From assembly GCF_029024625.1 (NCBI RefSeq), contig NZ_CP118953.1:1984001-2048000 (forward strand): a DNA stretch of 64,000 nucleotides. Reading direction: 5' to 3'. The notes under the pieces are model-generated. The model was not told the DNA's origin, did not search any database, and saw nothing but the letters and a program-made list of their open reading frames with translations. Each line of letters begins with the position of its first letter. Positions within the stretch are counted from its first letter, which is position 1. Shown here piece after piece: positions 57,345-64,000 of this stretch. Origin of the DNA: Staphylococcus chromogenes. GTDB lineage: Bacteria > Bacillota > Bacilli > Staphylococcales > Staphylococcaceae. Position numbers and translations under genes: made by a program.

Positions 57345-57408
57345 ATTTTAATGCTAGCAAGGGACAAAAAGTTAGATGTTGCATCGTTACTTATGAATAA
57401 ACATCGCC

Positions 57409-57540
57409 CCTAAGCTGAGATTTCTCAATGATCAGTTCGAAAACAAACATCCATTTTATAGACAGAAACTGACAAGCTGACGTCTGCGCTTTTCAGGGTT
57501 TATAACACTTACTTTAAAACAACTAAACCAATCTATGTCT
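57409..57540 (+). repeat. Degenerate relative of the dispersed repeat after pdxK
   Basis: CCTAAGCTGAGATTTCT at about 57409 and CATCCATTTTATAGA, GCTGACGTCTGCGCTTTTCA further on match, in order, the core of the copies at 17787 and 43160. The right end, CTATGTCTCAGTCCG, resembles ATGTCCCAGCC of the 17739 copy and runs into the stop codon of the gene at 57533. Confidence 0.65.
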
Positions 57541-57802
57541 CAGTCCGCTTCAATATAATTTCTAACTTCGTGTCTCCTGCCACACTTTTAAGTACCAGGT
57601 GTTGATCCTTTTGTTCAATTGTATATTGCGTGTCTACATACACGGGCTTTTTATACTTCACTTGATAATGAGAAGGCATCCTCTTTAATGTACTCCATAG
57701 ACGTTCCACAACCAGTTGGCCAGGAACAATTTCAGGATGAAGTGGGTTTTCATCTCTTACTAGTGCGACATATTGTCGAACTTCTTCCCTTTTAAATTCC
57801 AT
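57533..57802 (-). CDS. Small hot-dog-fold-like protein downstream of vraC
   Basis: An 89-residue protein resembling half of a MaoC/FabZ-type hot-dog domain (YVALVRDENPLHPEIVPGQLV, near residues 11-31), where HP and the following helix match the usual DxNPLH hydratase motif. It follows vraC with a one-base overlap and so forms part of the vraABC cluster. Its C-terminus overlaps the end of a dispersed repeat relative. Role probably in fatty acyl or hydroxyacyl metabolism, inferred from neighbours. Confidence 0.75.
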   Translation of the reverse strand: MEFKREEVRQYVALVRDENPLHPEIVPGQLVVERLWSTLKRMPSHYQVKYKKPVYVDTQYTIEQKDQHLVLKSVAGDTKLEIILKRTET

Positions 57803-58158
57803 TACATCACCTTTTGTATAAATGTTTGCCGTATTTTATTTTGGCCGGGTAACGAAAGTTCAAAGCGAAAACGTTTAAATCTTTTAAGGTCTTGCGCTAC
57901 ACTCCATGTTAATGTAGCTTGAAGCGAATCTGTGAATGGAATAGGTTCCCTTTTCACGACCTCTGTTTCAACTAACAGGATGGGGGCTTTTACAAATGGC
58001 GCAAATATATCAAACTCTCGCCAGTATCGCGACAAAAATAATAACGGAATTTCTTCAGTTTCTGGGCAACCACACAACCGCTGATATTGACGCACGGCTT
58101 CTATATCAATTTTTAGCATTTTTGTTTCAGACTGACCAACGTTCGAAGAGTGCTGCAT
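57802..58158 (-). CDS. vraC: VraC
   Basis: A 118-residue protein matching staphylococcal VraC by position and length; a hot-dog-like architecture is probable (PILLVETEVVKREPI, FRFELSLPGQNKIRQTFIQ). GGAGG lies before the ATG at 58158; the gene overlaps vraB by 32 bases. From memory, vraABC was described as induced by vancomycin; function is not established. Confidence 0.8.
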   Translation of the reverse strand: MQHSSNVGQSETKMLKIDIEAVRQYQRLCGCPETEEIPLLFLSRYWREFDIFAPFVKAPILLVETEVVKREPIPFTDSLQATLTWSVAQDLKRFKRFRFELSLPGQNKIRQTFIQKVM

Positions 58159-59272
58159 TCCCCATGCCACCTCCAATCCCCATCGTCGCAAGTGTACGAT
58201 GCGCTTCTGTCATGTGAAAAAGTCGCGTCACGAGAATAGCACCACTTGCACTGTACGGATGCCCCATCGCAAGAGCGCCTCCATAACGATTCAGTTGGCG
58301 CTTTGTTATCCCGAGTTCGCGTTGTGAGGCCAAAACTTGTGAACTAAATGCTTCATTTAATTCTACCGCATCAATCTCAGAGAGCGTCAGTTGCTGTTGA
58401 TGTAATAAACGCTTCACAGCAGGAATAAGTCCTATCCCTAGTATTTCAGGTGGAACGCCTTCGATTGTATAGCCTTTAAACACAAGGCCTTCTGTTAAGC
58501 CTAACTTTCGTGCTTTCGTATCAGACATGACAACCACAAGTGCTGCACCATCGTGTTTTAAACAGCAATTGCCGACGGTCACGGTACCATTCGGAAGCAA
58601 TGGTTTTAAGCGATGGAGACGTCTTAACTCAATCGTCGGACGAATCCCCTCATCTTGCGTCATCCATTCCCCTTGAACTTTTAAAGGAACGATTTCTTTG
58701 TCAAACTGCTGTTGTGCCTGCACTCCACTTGCCTTCATATGGCTCTCGTATGCAAATACGTCTTGATCTTCTCGAGAGATATGAAATTGTTCCGCAACAT
58801 TCTCTGCCGCCTCAATCATTGAAGGGTCTTGCCCCCCTGGCGCGAATGCAGCACGTTCAAAAAATTGTGGCGGTTCTGAAGGATAGAGAGACGTCGGGCG
58901 TTTCATTTTCCATGGGGCTCGACTCGTGCTTTCAACGCCGCCTGCGATATAAAATTCACCTGCTCCACTTTCTACGAGACGACAGGCAAGCTGTATCGCT
59001 TCTAATCCTGAACCACACTGTCTATCTACGGTTAACCCCGAAACACTATGATGAATCCCCGCTTCAAGTAAACTTTTACGAGCAAGATTCCCACCGTTCC
59101 CGACCACATTTCCTAAAATCACATCATCCAATTCCTCTAGAGGACAAGATAACGTCGTCTTAAAATGTCGAAACAACGGTTTCAACAAATCTTCAGTTTC
59201 CCATTTGTGGAGCTTGCCTCCATATAAACCAATAGGTATCCGTTTCGCGGCTACAATGACAGCTTTATTCAT
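58127..59272 (-). CDS. vraB: Thiolase-family protein VraB
   Basis: A 381-residue thiolase-fold protein. Nucleophile Cys is in DRQCGSG (about residue 86), NEAF and GHPYSASGA supply the expected Asn and His. The last motif, normally CxGGG with a second catalytic Cys, reads MGIGGGMG, so Met replaces that Cys. Thiolytic activity may thus be changed. It overlaps vraA by eight bases and vraC by 32. Probably acts in acyl-CoA metabolism with VraA. Confidence 0.88.
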   Translation of the reverse strand: MNKAVIVAAKRIPIGLYGGKLHKWETEDLLKPLFRHFKTTLSCPLEELDDVILGNVVGNGGNLARKSLLEAGIHHSVSGLTVDRQCGSGLEAIQLACRLVESGAGEFYIAGGVESTSRAPWKMKRPTSLYPSEPPQFFERAAFAPGGQDPSMIEAAENVAEQFHISREDQDVFAYESHMKASGVQAQQQFDKEIVPLKVQGEWMTQDEGIRPTIELRRLHRLKPLLPNGTVTVGNCCLKHDGAALVVVMSDTKARKLGLTEGLVFKGYTIEGVPPEILGIGLIPAVKRLLHQQQLTLSEIDAVELNEAFSSQVLASQRELGITKRQLNRYGGALAMGHPYSASGAILVTRLFHMTEAHRTLATMGIGGGMGNAALFERWSV

Positions 59273-60635
59273 TAAAATCCCCTCCTTCGTATAAATGTTG
59301 CGCTATGCGGCGTGAAACTTTACCGCTTGAGGTATAAGGTAACTTTTCAACCCGTATCCACTTAGAAGGGGTTTCATAACGTGACACGACTTTTTCAAGT
59401 TGTGCTCTCATATGGCGGTACGATATGGTTTGAGTTCCTGTATATAAAGCCACCGCCACCTCCCCAAATTTTGTATGTGGTTGACGCACGATAATCACGT
59501 CTTGAACTCCTTCGAGCTGCTTCAATTGTTGCTCAACCACGGAAGGATACACATTTTTACCCCCGATAATCAATCTATCTTGAAGCCGTCCATGTAAATA
59601 AAGATAGCCCCCTTTTAAGTGGGCATAGTCGCCTGTTTTGATCCATTGAGAAGCAATGTCTCCTAAATATCCCGAAAATGTCATTGGACTTTTTACAAAA
59701 AGTTGACCAATCCCTTTTTCATCTTGATGTCGAATATCTATTTGGACATTCGGAAATACTTTTCCGACCGAATTGAGGGGAGCTGTTTGATTCATATTCA
59801 CACTAATAAAACTTGCTTCTGACGTTCCAAAAAACTCATAAATGGCGGCTGACGGAAGGGTTCTCTTTAACAAACGATGGCGTTGTTCAGTCAGTTTATC
59901 TCCTGAAATAAACACTTCGCTCACGTGATTATTTTGAGAGGCGTGTTGTAGCCAATCATAAACCATTGTCGGCACTAAAAAGAGACTACAATTGTCCGTG
60001 TAATCCGCAATACGAGAAGCACAACGTTCAATGTGATAGTCATTTTGTCCTAGAAAAGTGCGTCCGTAAAACAAGGCATAAATGACGACATATAGCGTTA
60101 AAGAATGAGCATAAGGTCCTAAGGCGACGAGCATATGGTTTTTTCCTCGGCCTCTCGTCATGAGCTTTTCATTTTGTTCAAAAGAGGCGATCCACGAAGC
60201 TTCATCTCTCAAAAAGGCTTTAGGTAAACCCGTCGTCCCTGAAGTAAAGCCCACATGTAACACCCCACTCGCGAGAGACTTCCGAAATTGCTTTTGTCTT
60301 TGATAAAATGTCTCATCCTCCCATAGATAAGGGATGTCATACGTTTCATATAATGCTTTTTTGCGAGCGACCGACCAATTGGTATCCATGACCCAAGGTG
60401 TCCCTCCTTTAGAAAGCACCGCCAAATACGCCACCACAAAGTCTTGTATGCGGGAAAAAGACAAGGCGACATTGAGAGGCAGGTCGTATTCCGGGAGACG
60501 CGAAGCCGCATCTTTAACACGCTCATGCAAAGTGGCATAATTTAATTGTTCATCATCGATGTATAATGCCACACGTTGTGCTTCTGTTTTGGCATAGTGT
60601 TCAATTCGTTTCAACAATTCCATTGAGATGCTCAC
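59265..60635 (-). CDS. vraA: Acyl-CoA synthetase-like protein VraA
   Basis: A 456-residue AMP-forming ligase. The P-loop is seen as HVGFTSGTTGLPKA (about residues 125-138), the adenylate motifs as YEFFGTSEASF and TGDYAHLKGGYLYLHGRLQDRLIIGG in pieces, and a final lysine motif as TSSGKVSRR. It is short compared with standard fatty acyl-CoA ligases (about 500-560). Start may be GTG 60635 or ATG 60623; a weak site (AAGAAG) favours neither. First gene of the vra cluster. Confidence 0.88.
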   Translation of the reverse strand: MSISMELLKRIEHYAKTEAQRVALYIDDEQLNYATLHERVKDAASRLPEYDLPLNVALSFSRIQDFVVAYLAVLSKGGTPWVMDTNWSVARKKALYETYDIPYLWEDETFYQRQKQFRKSLASGVLHVGFTSGTTGLPKAFLRDEASWIASFEQNEKLMTRGRGKNHMLVALGPYAHSLTLYVVIYALFYGRTFLGQNDYHIERCASRIADYTDNCSLFLVPTMVYDWLQHASQNNHVSEVFISGDKLTEQRHRLLKRTLPSAAIYEFFGTSEASFISVNMNQTAPLNSVGKVFPNVQIDIRHQDEKGIGQLFVKSPMTFSGYLGDIASQWIKTGDYAHLKGGYLYLHGRLQDRLIIGGKNVYPSVVEQQLKQLEGVQDVIIVRQPHTKFGEVAVALYTGTQTISYRHMRAQLEKVVSRYETPSKWIRVEKLPYTSSGKVSRRIAQHLYEGGDFNE

Positions 60636-60699
60636 TTCTTTTCTACATTTTGTTCATTTTATCATAGAAGCCTTTGTCTCAGCATCTCTCTCAAAACGA

Positions 60700-60752
60700 A
60701 AAAACTTCTATCCTATAGCCTTAATTCAAGACTATAGAGATAGAAGCTTTTA
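60700..60752 (-). terminator. hxlB terminator
   Basis: Two-part stem AAAACTTCTATC with GATAGAAG plus CTATAG/CTATAG inner arms, ending in A/T runs; serves hxlAB. Confidence 0.85.
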
Positions 60753-60757
60753 CAATT

Positions 60758-61303
60758 TTATTCTAAATTCGCGTGGTTTTGTTGCATCTTTTCTTCTGAT
60801 ATCTTTAATTGTTCTTGTAAATTGAGGACCAGACTATCAAGTAAAATCAATGCACTTTGTTCAAACAAACTCCCTAAAGGTTGATCTGAACCTTCCGCAT
60901 CATGTTTTGTTCCAGCTGGAAGTTCGATCGCAAGGTCTGCCAATGAACCTATCGGAGAATCGGGTTTTGTAGTGATGAGCAGTACTTCTGCCCCCACTTC
61001 TTTGGCTTTTTCAGCTAGTAACTTTAAGTGCGCAGTTGAACCAGAACCCGAAATAATGATAAAGACATCCCCTTGCTGAATCGATGGCGTTGTCGATTCA
61101 CCGACAACATAAGCACGTTGCCCTAACTGATTCAAACGCATCGCAAAACTGTTTGCGACAAATCCAGAGCGTCCTTTTCCTGAAACAAAAACGGCATTAG
61201 CCTCTAAAACCTTTTGTTCAAACGTATGGGCATCCTCTGCATTAACAGCACTTAGTGTTTGTTCTAGTTCATTTAAAATCAAGGTATAATTCAGTTTTGC
61301 CAT
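60758..61303 (-). CDS. hxlB: 6-phospho-3-hexuloisomerase
   Basis: A 181-residue SIS-domain enzyme that turns 3-hexulose 6-phosphate into fructose 6-phosphate. Sugar-binding features are VSGKGRSGFVANSFAMRL (about residues 32-49) and IISGSGSTAHL. The ATG at 61303 follows GGAAGG at the hxlA end. With hxlA it forms the ribulose monophosphate route, which detoxifies formaldehyde or makes ribulose phosphate. Confidence 0.93.
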   Translation of the reverse strand: MAKLNYTLILNELEQTLSAVNAEDAHTFEQKVLEANAVFVSGKGRSGFVANSFAMRLNQLGQRAYVVGESTTPSIQQGDVFIIISGSGSTAHLKLLAEKAKEVGAEVLLITTKPDSPIGSLADLAIELPAGTKHDAEGSDQPLGSLFEQSALILLDSLVLNLQEQLKISEEKMQQNHANLE

Positions 61304-61304
61304 C

Positions 61305-61943
61305 TTATTTACCTTCCATGATGTCACGGCATTGTTTTGCTGCTTCTGCTGGGTCATCTGCATTTGCAATACCGCCACCAACAATAATTAAGTCTGGATT
61401 TTCCTCAACGACTTCTTTAATTGTATCTGGTTTAATACCACCCGCTACTGCCACTTTAGATTGACTAATCACTGATTTGACTTTGCGTAAACTTTCAAGT
61501 GGTGATTGGCCTTGTGCTTGTAAGTCATAACCTGTATGCACCGCAATATAATCTGCACCCATAGCGTCAATTTCTTTTGCACGTTTTTCTAAATCTTGAA
61601 CTGCAATTAAGTCAACAAGTAATTGTTTGCCATGTTTATGTGCTTCAGCGACAGCATTTTTAATAGATTCATCTTCAGCCACACCTAAAATCGTTACGAC
61701 ATCCGCACCGAATTTAATCGCTTGGCTCACTTCATAGTCTGCAGCATCCATAATTTTTAAGTCCGCTAATACTTTAACGTCTTCATCTTTCACATTATCT
61801 TTTAAATGTTGTACTGCAGGGAGACCTTCATTAATCACAATCGGCGTACCGATTTCAACGATATCTACATAATCTGTCACTTTTTTAGCTAATTCTGCTG
61901 CTTCTTCTTTATTTAATAAATCAATCGCTAATTGTAATTCCAT
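61305..61943 (-). CDS. hxlA: 3-hexulose-6-phosphate synthase
   Basis: A 212-residue TIM-barrel decarboxylase-type enzyme condensing ribulose 5-phosphate and formaldehyde. Signature pieces are ELQLAIDLLNKEEAAEL, VLADLKIMDAADYEV and VAVAGGIKPDTI. It lies one base ahead of hxlB. No gene of methanol metabolism is close, so the role is most likely formaldehyde detoxification or pentose supply. Confidence 0.94.
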   Translation of the reverse strand: MELQLAIDLLNKEEAAELAKKVTDYVDIVEIGTPIVINEGLPAVQHLKDNVKDEDVKVLADLKIMDAADYEVSQAIKFGADVVTILGVAEDESIKNAVAEAHKHGKQLLVDLIAVQDLEKRAKEIDAMGADYIAVHTGYDLQAQGQSPLESLRKVKSVISQSKVAVAGGIKPDTIKEVVEENPDLIIVGGGIANADDPAEAAKQCRDIMEGK

Positions 61944-62026
61944 GATAAAATCATTCCTCCATTAGTATATCTTTTTCACTACAGTTTCAGAATATACCCT
62001 AAAATATGTGGGTTCAAACGTTCTGC

Positions 62027-62755
62027 CTATGCATCAGGCATGGCAGCATCATCTACAAACACTTCTACATTAGGATGTTGATGTAAGATGGAAGCGGGTA
62101 AATCCTCTGTGACACGTCCAGATGTTAGTTTTGTCATTGCTTCTTTTTTTGAACTCCCCAGTGCAATTAAAATAATACGTTTCGCTTTCATAATCGACTG
62201 TAAACCCATGGAAATCGCTTGTCGCGGAACGTCTTCTTTATTCTCAAAATATCGGCTATTTGCTTCAATTGTACTTTCAGTTAAATCCACACAATGGGTA
62301 ATACTCTCAAAGTCTGTGCCAGGTTCATTAAATCCAATGTGCCCATTTTGACCAATACCTAGAATTTGAATATCAATTGGACCTTCTTCATCAAGTAAAG
62401 CTTCATAATGTTTTGCCTCTTGGGTAATATCTGTAGCGACACCATCTGGAATATGCAGAAAAGATGCCGTAAATTTCGGATAGCGATGAAATAAAATATC
62501 ATGCATATAATAGTCATAACTCTCTGGATGTGATTTAGGCAATCCGACGTATTCATCAAGATTAAATGTATGCACTTTCGAAACATCCAGTTGATTTTTA
62601 TTCAGTAATTCCACCAAATAAGCATACATATCAACCATCGTTCCTCCTGTCGCCAAGCCTAAACGACTGTTTGGATGACGTAACATTTGTTGATAGAGTT
62701 CAGTAGCAACATAAAATGAAACACGGTCTCGTGTCCCCAAATTTGTAATCTTCAA
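62027..62755 (-). CDS. nagB: Glucosamine-6-phosphate deaminase
   Basis: A 242-residue enzyme converting GlcN6P to fructose 6-phosphate and ammonia. Key motifs are LGLATGGTM, NLDEYVGL (catalytic Asp) and GIGQNGHIGFNEPG. The start is TTG at 62755, eight bases after AGGGAG, in agreement with the S. aureus N-terminus; GTG 62764 lies too close to that site. It is divergent from yojF and lies before hxlA. Confidence 0.95.
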   Translation of the reverse strand: MKITNLGTRDRVSFYVATELYQQMLRHPNSRLGLATGGTMVDMYAYLVELLNKNQLDVSKVHTFNLDEYVGLPKSHPESYDYYMHDILFHRYPKFTASFLHIPDGVATDITQEAKHYEALLDEEGPIDIQILGIGQNGHIGFNEPGTDFESITHCVDLTESTIEANSRYFENKEDVPRQAISMGLQSIMKAKRIILIALGSSKKEAMTKLTSGRVTEDLPASILHQHPNVEVFVDDAAMPDA

Positions 62756-62991
62756 ACAACTCACTCCCTATTTGATACGCACAAGCGCCTATCTTGTACC
62801 TCAATGATTTGTTTCTCTCTTTAGTATTACCATACAACGTGAACTCCTTTTACGCCAAACAAATACAGTTAAAATCTCACCGGAGAAATCTCTTTTTGGA
62901 TTTTACAACATAAAGTGAGCATACATATACAAATTTGTCACATTTTTTAGTAAAATAGACAGATAATCATATCGGGGAGGCAGTGAACGTT

Positions 62992-63351
62992 TTGCAACTT
63001 ATCACAGAAGACAAACTCCAATCTTTATTGGATCAATATGCAAACCAACCTGTCTATTTACACGTTGAAACGACTAATGGTGCGTATGCGAGCCATTTCG
63101 ATCAACGTGTTTTCAATGCAGGTACTTTTTTACGTAATATTCAAGTTAATTATCAGCATGCACAATTAAAAGGTGGCGGCAAAGAACCCTACCGTATCGG
63201 TCTAAAATTAGATAATCTCGGTTGGGTCTATGTGCAAGGATTAACCCATTATGAGGTCGATGAGAACGATGCTTTGCTCATCGCAGGGTTTAATTTTGAA
63301 GGACAACTTGCGGCTGCACTTGAAATTAGTCGACAAGCTTTTGAAATATAG
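62992..63351 (+). CDS. yojF: YojF family (DUF1806) protein
   Basis: A 119-residue protein of the DUF1806 family, usually next to bshB2 in Firmicutes. Features are PVYLHVETTNGAYASHF, GGGKEPYRIGLKLDNLGWVY and LTHYEVDENDALLIAGF. TTG at 62992 has GGGGAGG with 11-base spacing; GTG 62983 is too close. It precedes bshB2 by 11 bp and probably has a linked role. Confidence 0.85.
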   Translation: MQLITEDKLQSLLDQYANQPVYLHVETTNGAYASHFDQRVFNAGTFLRNIQVNYQHAQLKGGGKEPYRIGLKLDNLGWVYVQGLTHYEVDENDALLIAGFNFEGQLAAALEISRQAFEI

Positions 63352-63362
63352 GAGGCATTTTT

Positions 63363-64000
63363 ATGGCAATGGAACAACATGTATTAGTTATTTTTCCCCA
63401 TCCAGATGATGAAACTTTTTCGTCAGCGGGTACATTAGCACGATTTGCAAGTGAAGGTGTTCCTGTCACGTACGCCTGCCTGACACTTGGGCAAATGGGA
63501 CGTAATCTTGGGAATCCTCCTGTTGCAACACGTGAATCTTTGCCTCATATTCGTGAACGCGAATTAGAAAAAGCAGCTGAAGTTATTGGTATTACGCATT
63601 TACGTAAAATGGGTTTACGTGACAAAACGGTTGAATTTGAGCCTCACGATGAAATGGATGCCATGGTCCAACAACTCATTGACGAAACACAGCCAACAAC
63701 GATTATTTCATTTTATCCTGGCTATGCTGTACATCCTGATCACGAAGCGACAGCAGAGGCTGTTGTACGTACGGTTCAACGTCTCCCTGAAGCCAAACGA
63801 CCAAAATTACAACTTGTCGCATTTAGTAACGATGCCGTTGACGAGCTAGGGGAACCTGATATCGTGAACGACATTTCTGAATATAAAGAACGTAAATTAA
63901 AAGCATTTGAAGCCCATCAATCTCAAACGGGCCCATTTTTGGCACAACTTGCGAATCCACAAGGCCAAGCTTCAGGTGCGCCCGCGGATGCAACGGCATT
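63363..64000 (+). CDS. bshB2: Bacillithiol biosynthesis deacetylase BshB2, cut by window end
   Basis: The first 212 or so residues of a PIG-L/LmbE-type deacetylase that makes GlcN-malate in bacillithiol synthesis. Zinc motif HPDDE (residues about 13-17) and HPDHEATAEAV (about 123) are present, as is TLGQMGRNLGNPP. ATG 63363 follows GGAGG. No stop appears before the edge of the window. It follows yojF as in Bacillus (yojF-yojG). Confidence 0.92.
   Translation, partial: MAMEQHVLVIFPHPDDETFSSAGTLARFASEGVPVTYACLTLGQMGRNLGNPPVATRESLPHIRERELEKAAEVIGITHLRKMGLRDKTVEFEPHDEMDAMVQQLIDETQPTTIISFYPGYAVHPDHEATAEAVVRTVQRLPEAKRPKLQLVAFSNDAVDELGEPDIVNDISEYKERKLKAFEAHQSQTGPFLAQLANPQGQASGAPADATA

Noticed and set aside
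58540..59163. A 207-residue plus-strand frame over vraB
   Set aside because: Antisense to a conserved thiolase, no ribosome site, no recognisable motif.
62756..62982. Possible glmS/nagB-type riboswitch in the nagB-yojF gap
   Set aside because: Only 227 bp of AT-rich sequence without the conserved cores; looks like a plain divergent promoter region.

Overview
The window is a low-GC Firmicutes chromosome segment that I assign to Staphylococcus. The evidence is sarA, an abcA/pbp4 divergent pair, the tar wall-teichoic-acid genes, mntABC with mntR, the seven-gene mnh2 antiporter operon, vraABC, hemQ, pta-lipL and yojF-bshB2. From memory, the proteins are clearly diverged from S. aureus, and tarX is missing between tarB and tarD. 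A non-aureus species, for example of the intermedius/hyicus group, is therefore likely; this is inference, not a species identification.

Layout. 0.1-4 kb: a nucleoside transporter, then a Fur-box-controlled ferrous iron cluster (feoA, feoB, small Cys-rich partner). 4-12 kb: cell-wall genes (abcA and pbp4 divergent; tarD, tarB, tarG, tarH, tarA). 12-14.3 kb: a broken sugar O-acetyltransferase, an M50-like membrane protease and a non-autonomous transposable element. 14.3-17.6 kb: mntR and mntABC with a palindromic operator. 18-24.6 kb: mnh2 (mrp-type) operon headed by a tyrosine-recombinase-like gene whose catalytic residues are mostly lost. 24.7-29 kb: DUF1659/DUF2922 pair, a small unknown, a YdcZ-type transporter, an orphan HlyD-type adaptor and sarA. 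29-37 kb: two alpha/beta-hydrolase-fold proteins lacking the nucleophilic serine, a HAD protein, a secreted protein, an iron-type ABC transporter without ATPase, and argS. 37-49 kb: housekeeping genes (YwhD, HD phosphohydrolase, acetyltransferase, FMN reductase, DUF1450), a dicarboxylate symporter with a cre site, a second transposable element, threonine/serine exporter halves, a permease, hemQ, pta and lipL. 49-64 kb: an EmrAB-like efflux pair with a TetR regulator, ung, pdxK, vraABC, RuMP genes hxlAB, nagB, yojF and a truncated bshB2.

The most notable structure not explained by genes is a dispersed repeat family. Two copies (13824-14237, opposite orientation; 42981-43483) have imperfect terminal inverted repeats beginning GGTTCT and perfect 8-bp target-site duplications (ATATTAAA and TATATTAT). 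Both sit beside the T-tract of an intrinsic terminator and carry several internal hairpins but no transposase. A third copy (about 17739-18100) shares the core but has different ends. Two more degenerate relatives (about 25470-25560 and 57409-57540) and the third copy are each preceded by the same type of hairpin (AGCC[A/C]TCAAAATTTA...). This looks like an ISL3-like MITE family that targets terminators and lies in 3' UTRs.

A second theme is pseudoenzymes: the recombinase-like protein co-oriented with mnh2, and the hydrolase-fold genes near sarA, retain their folds while key catalytic residues are replaced.
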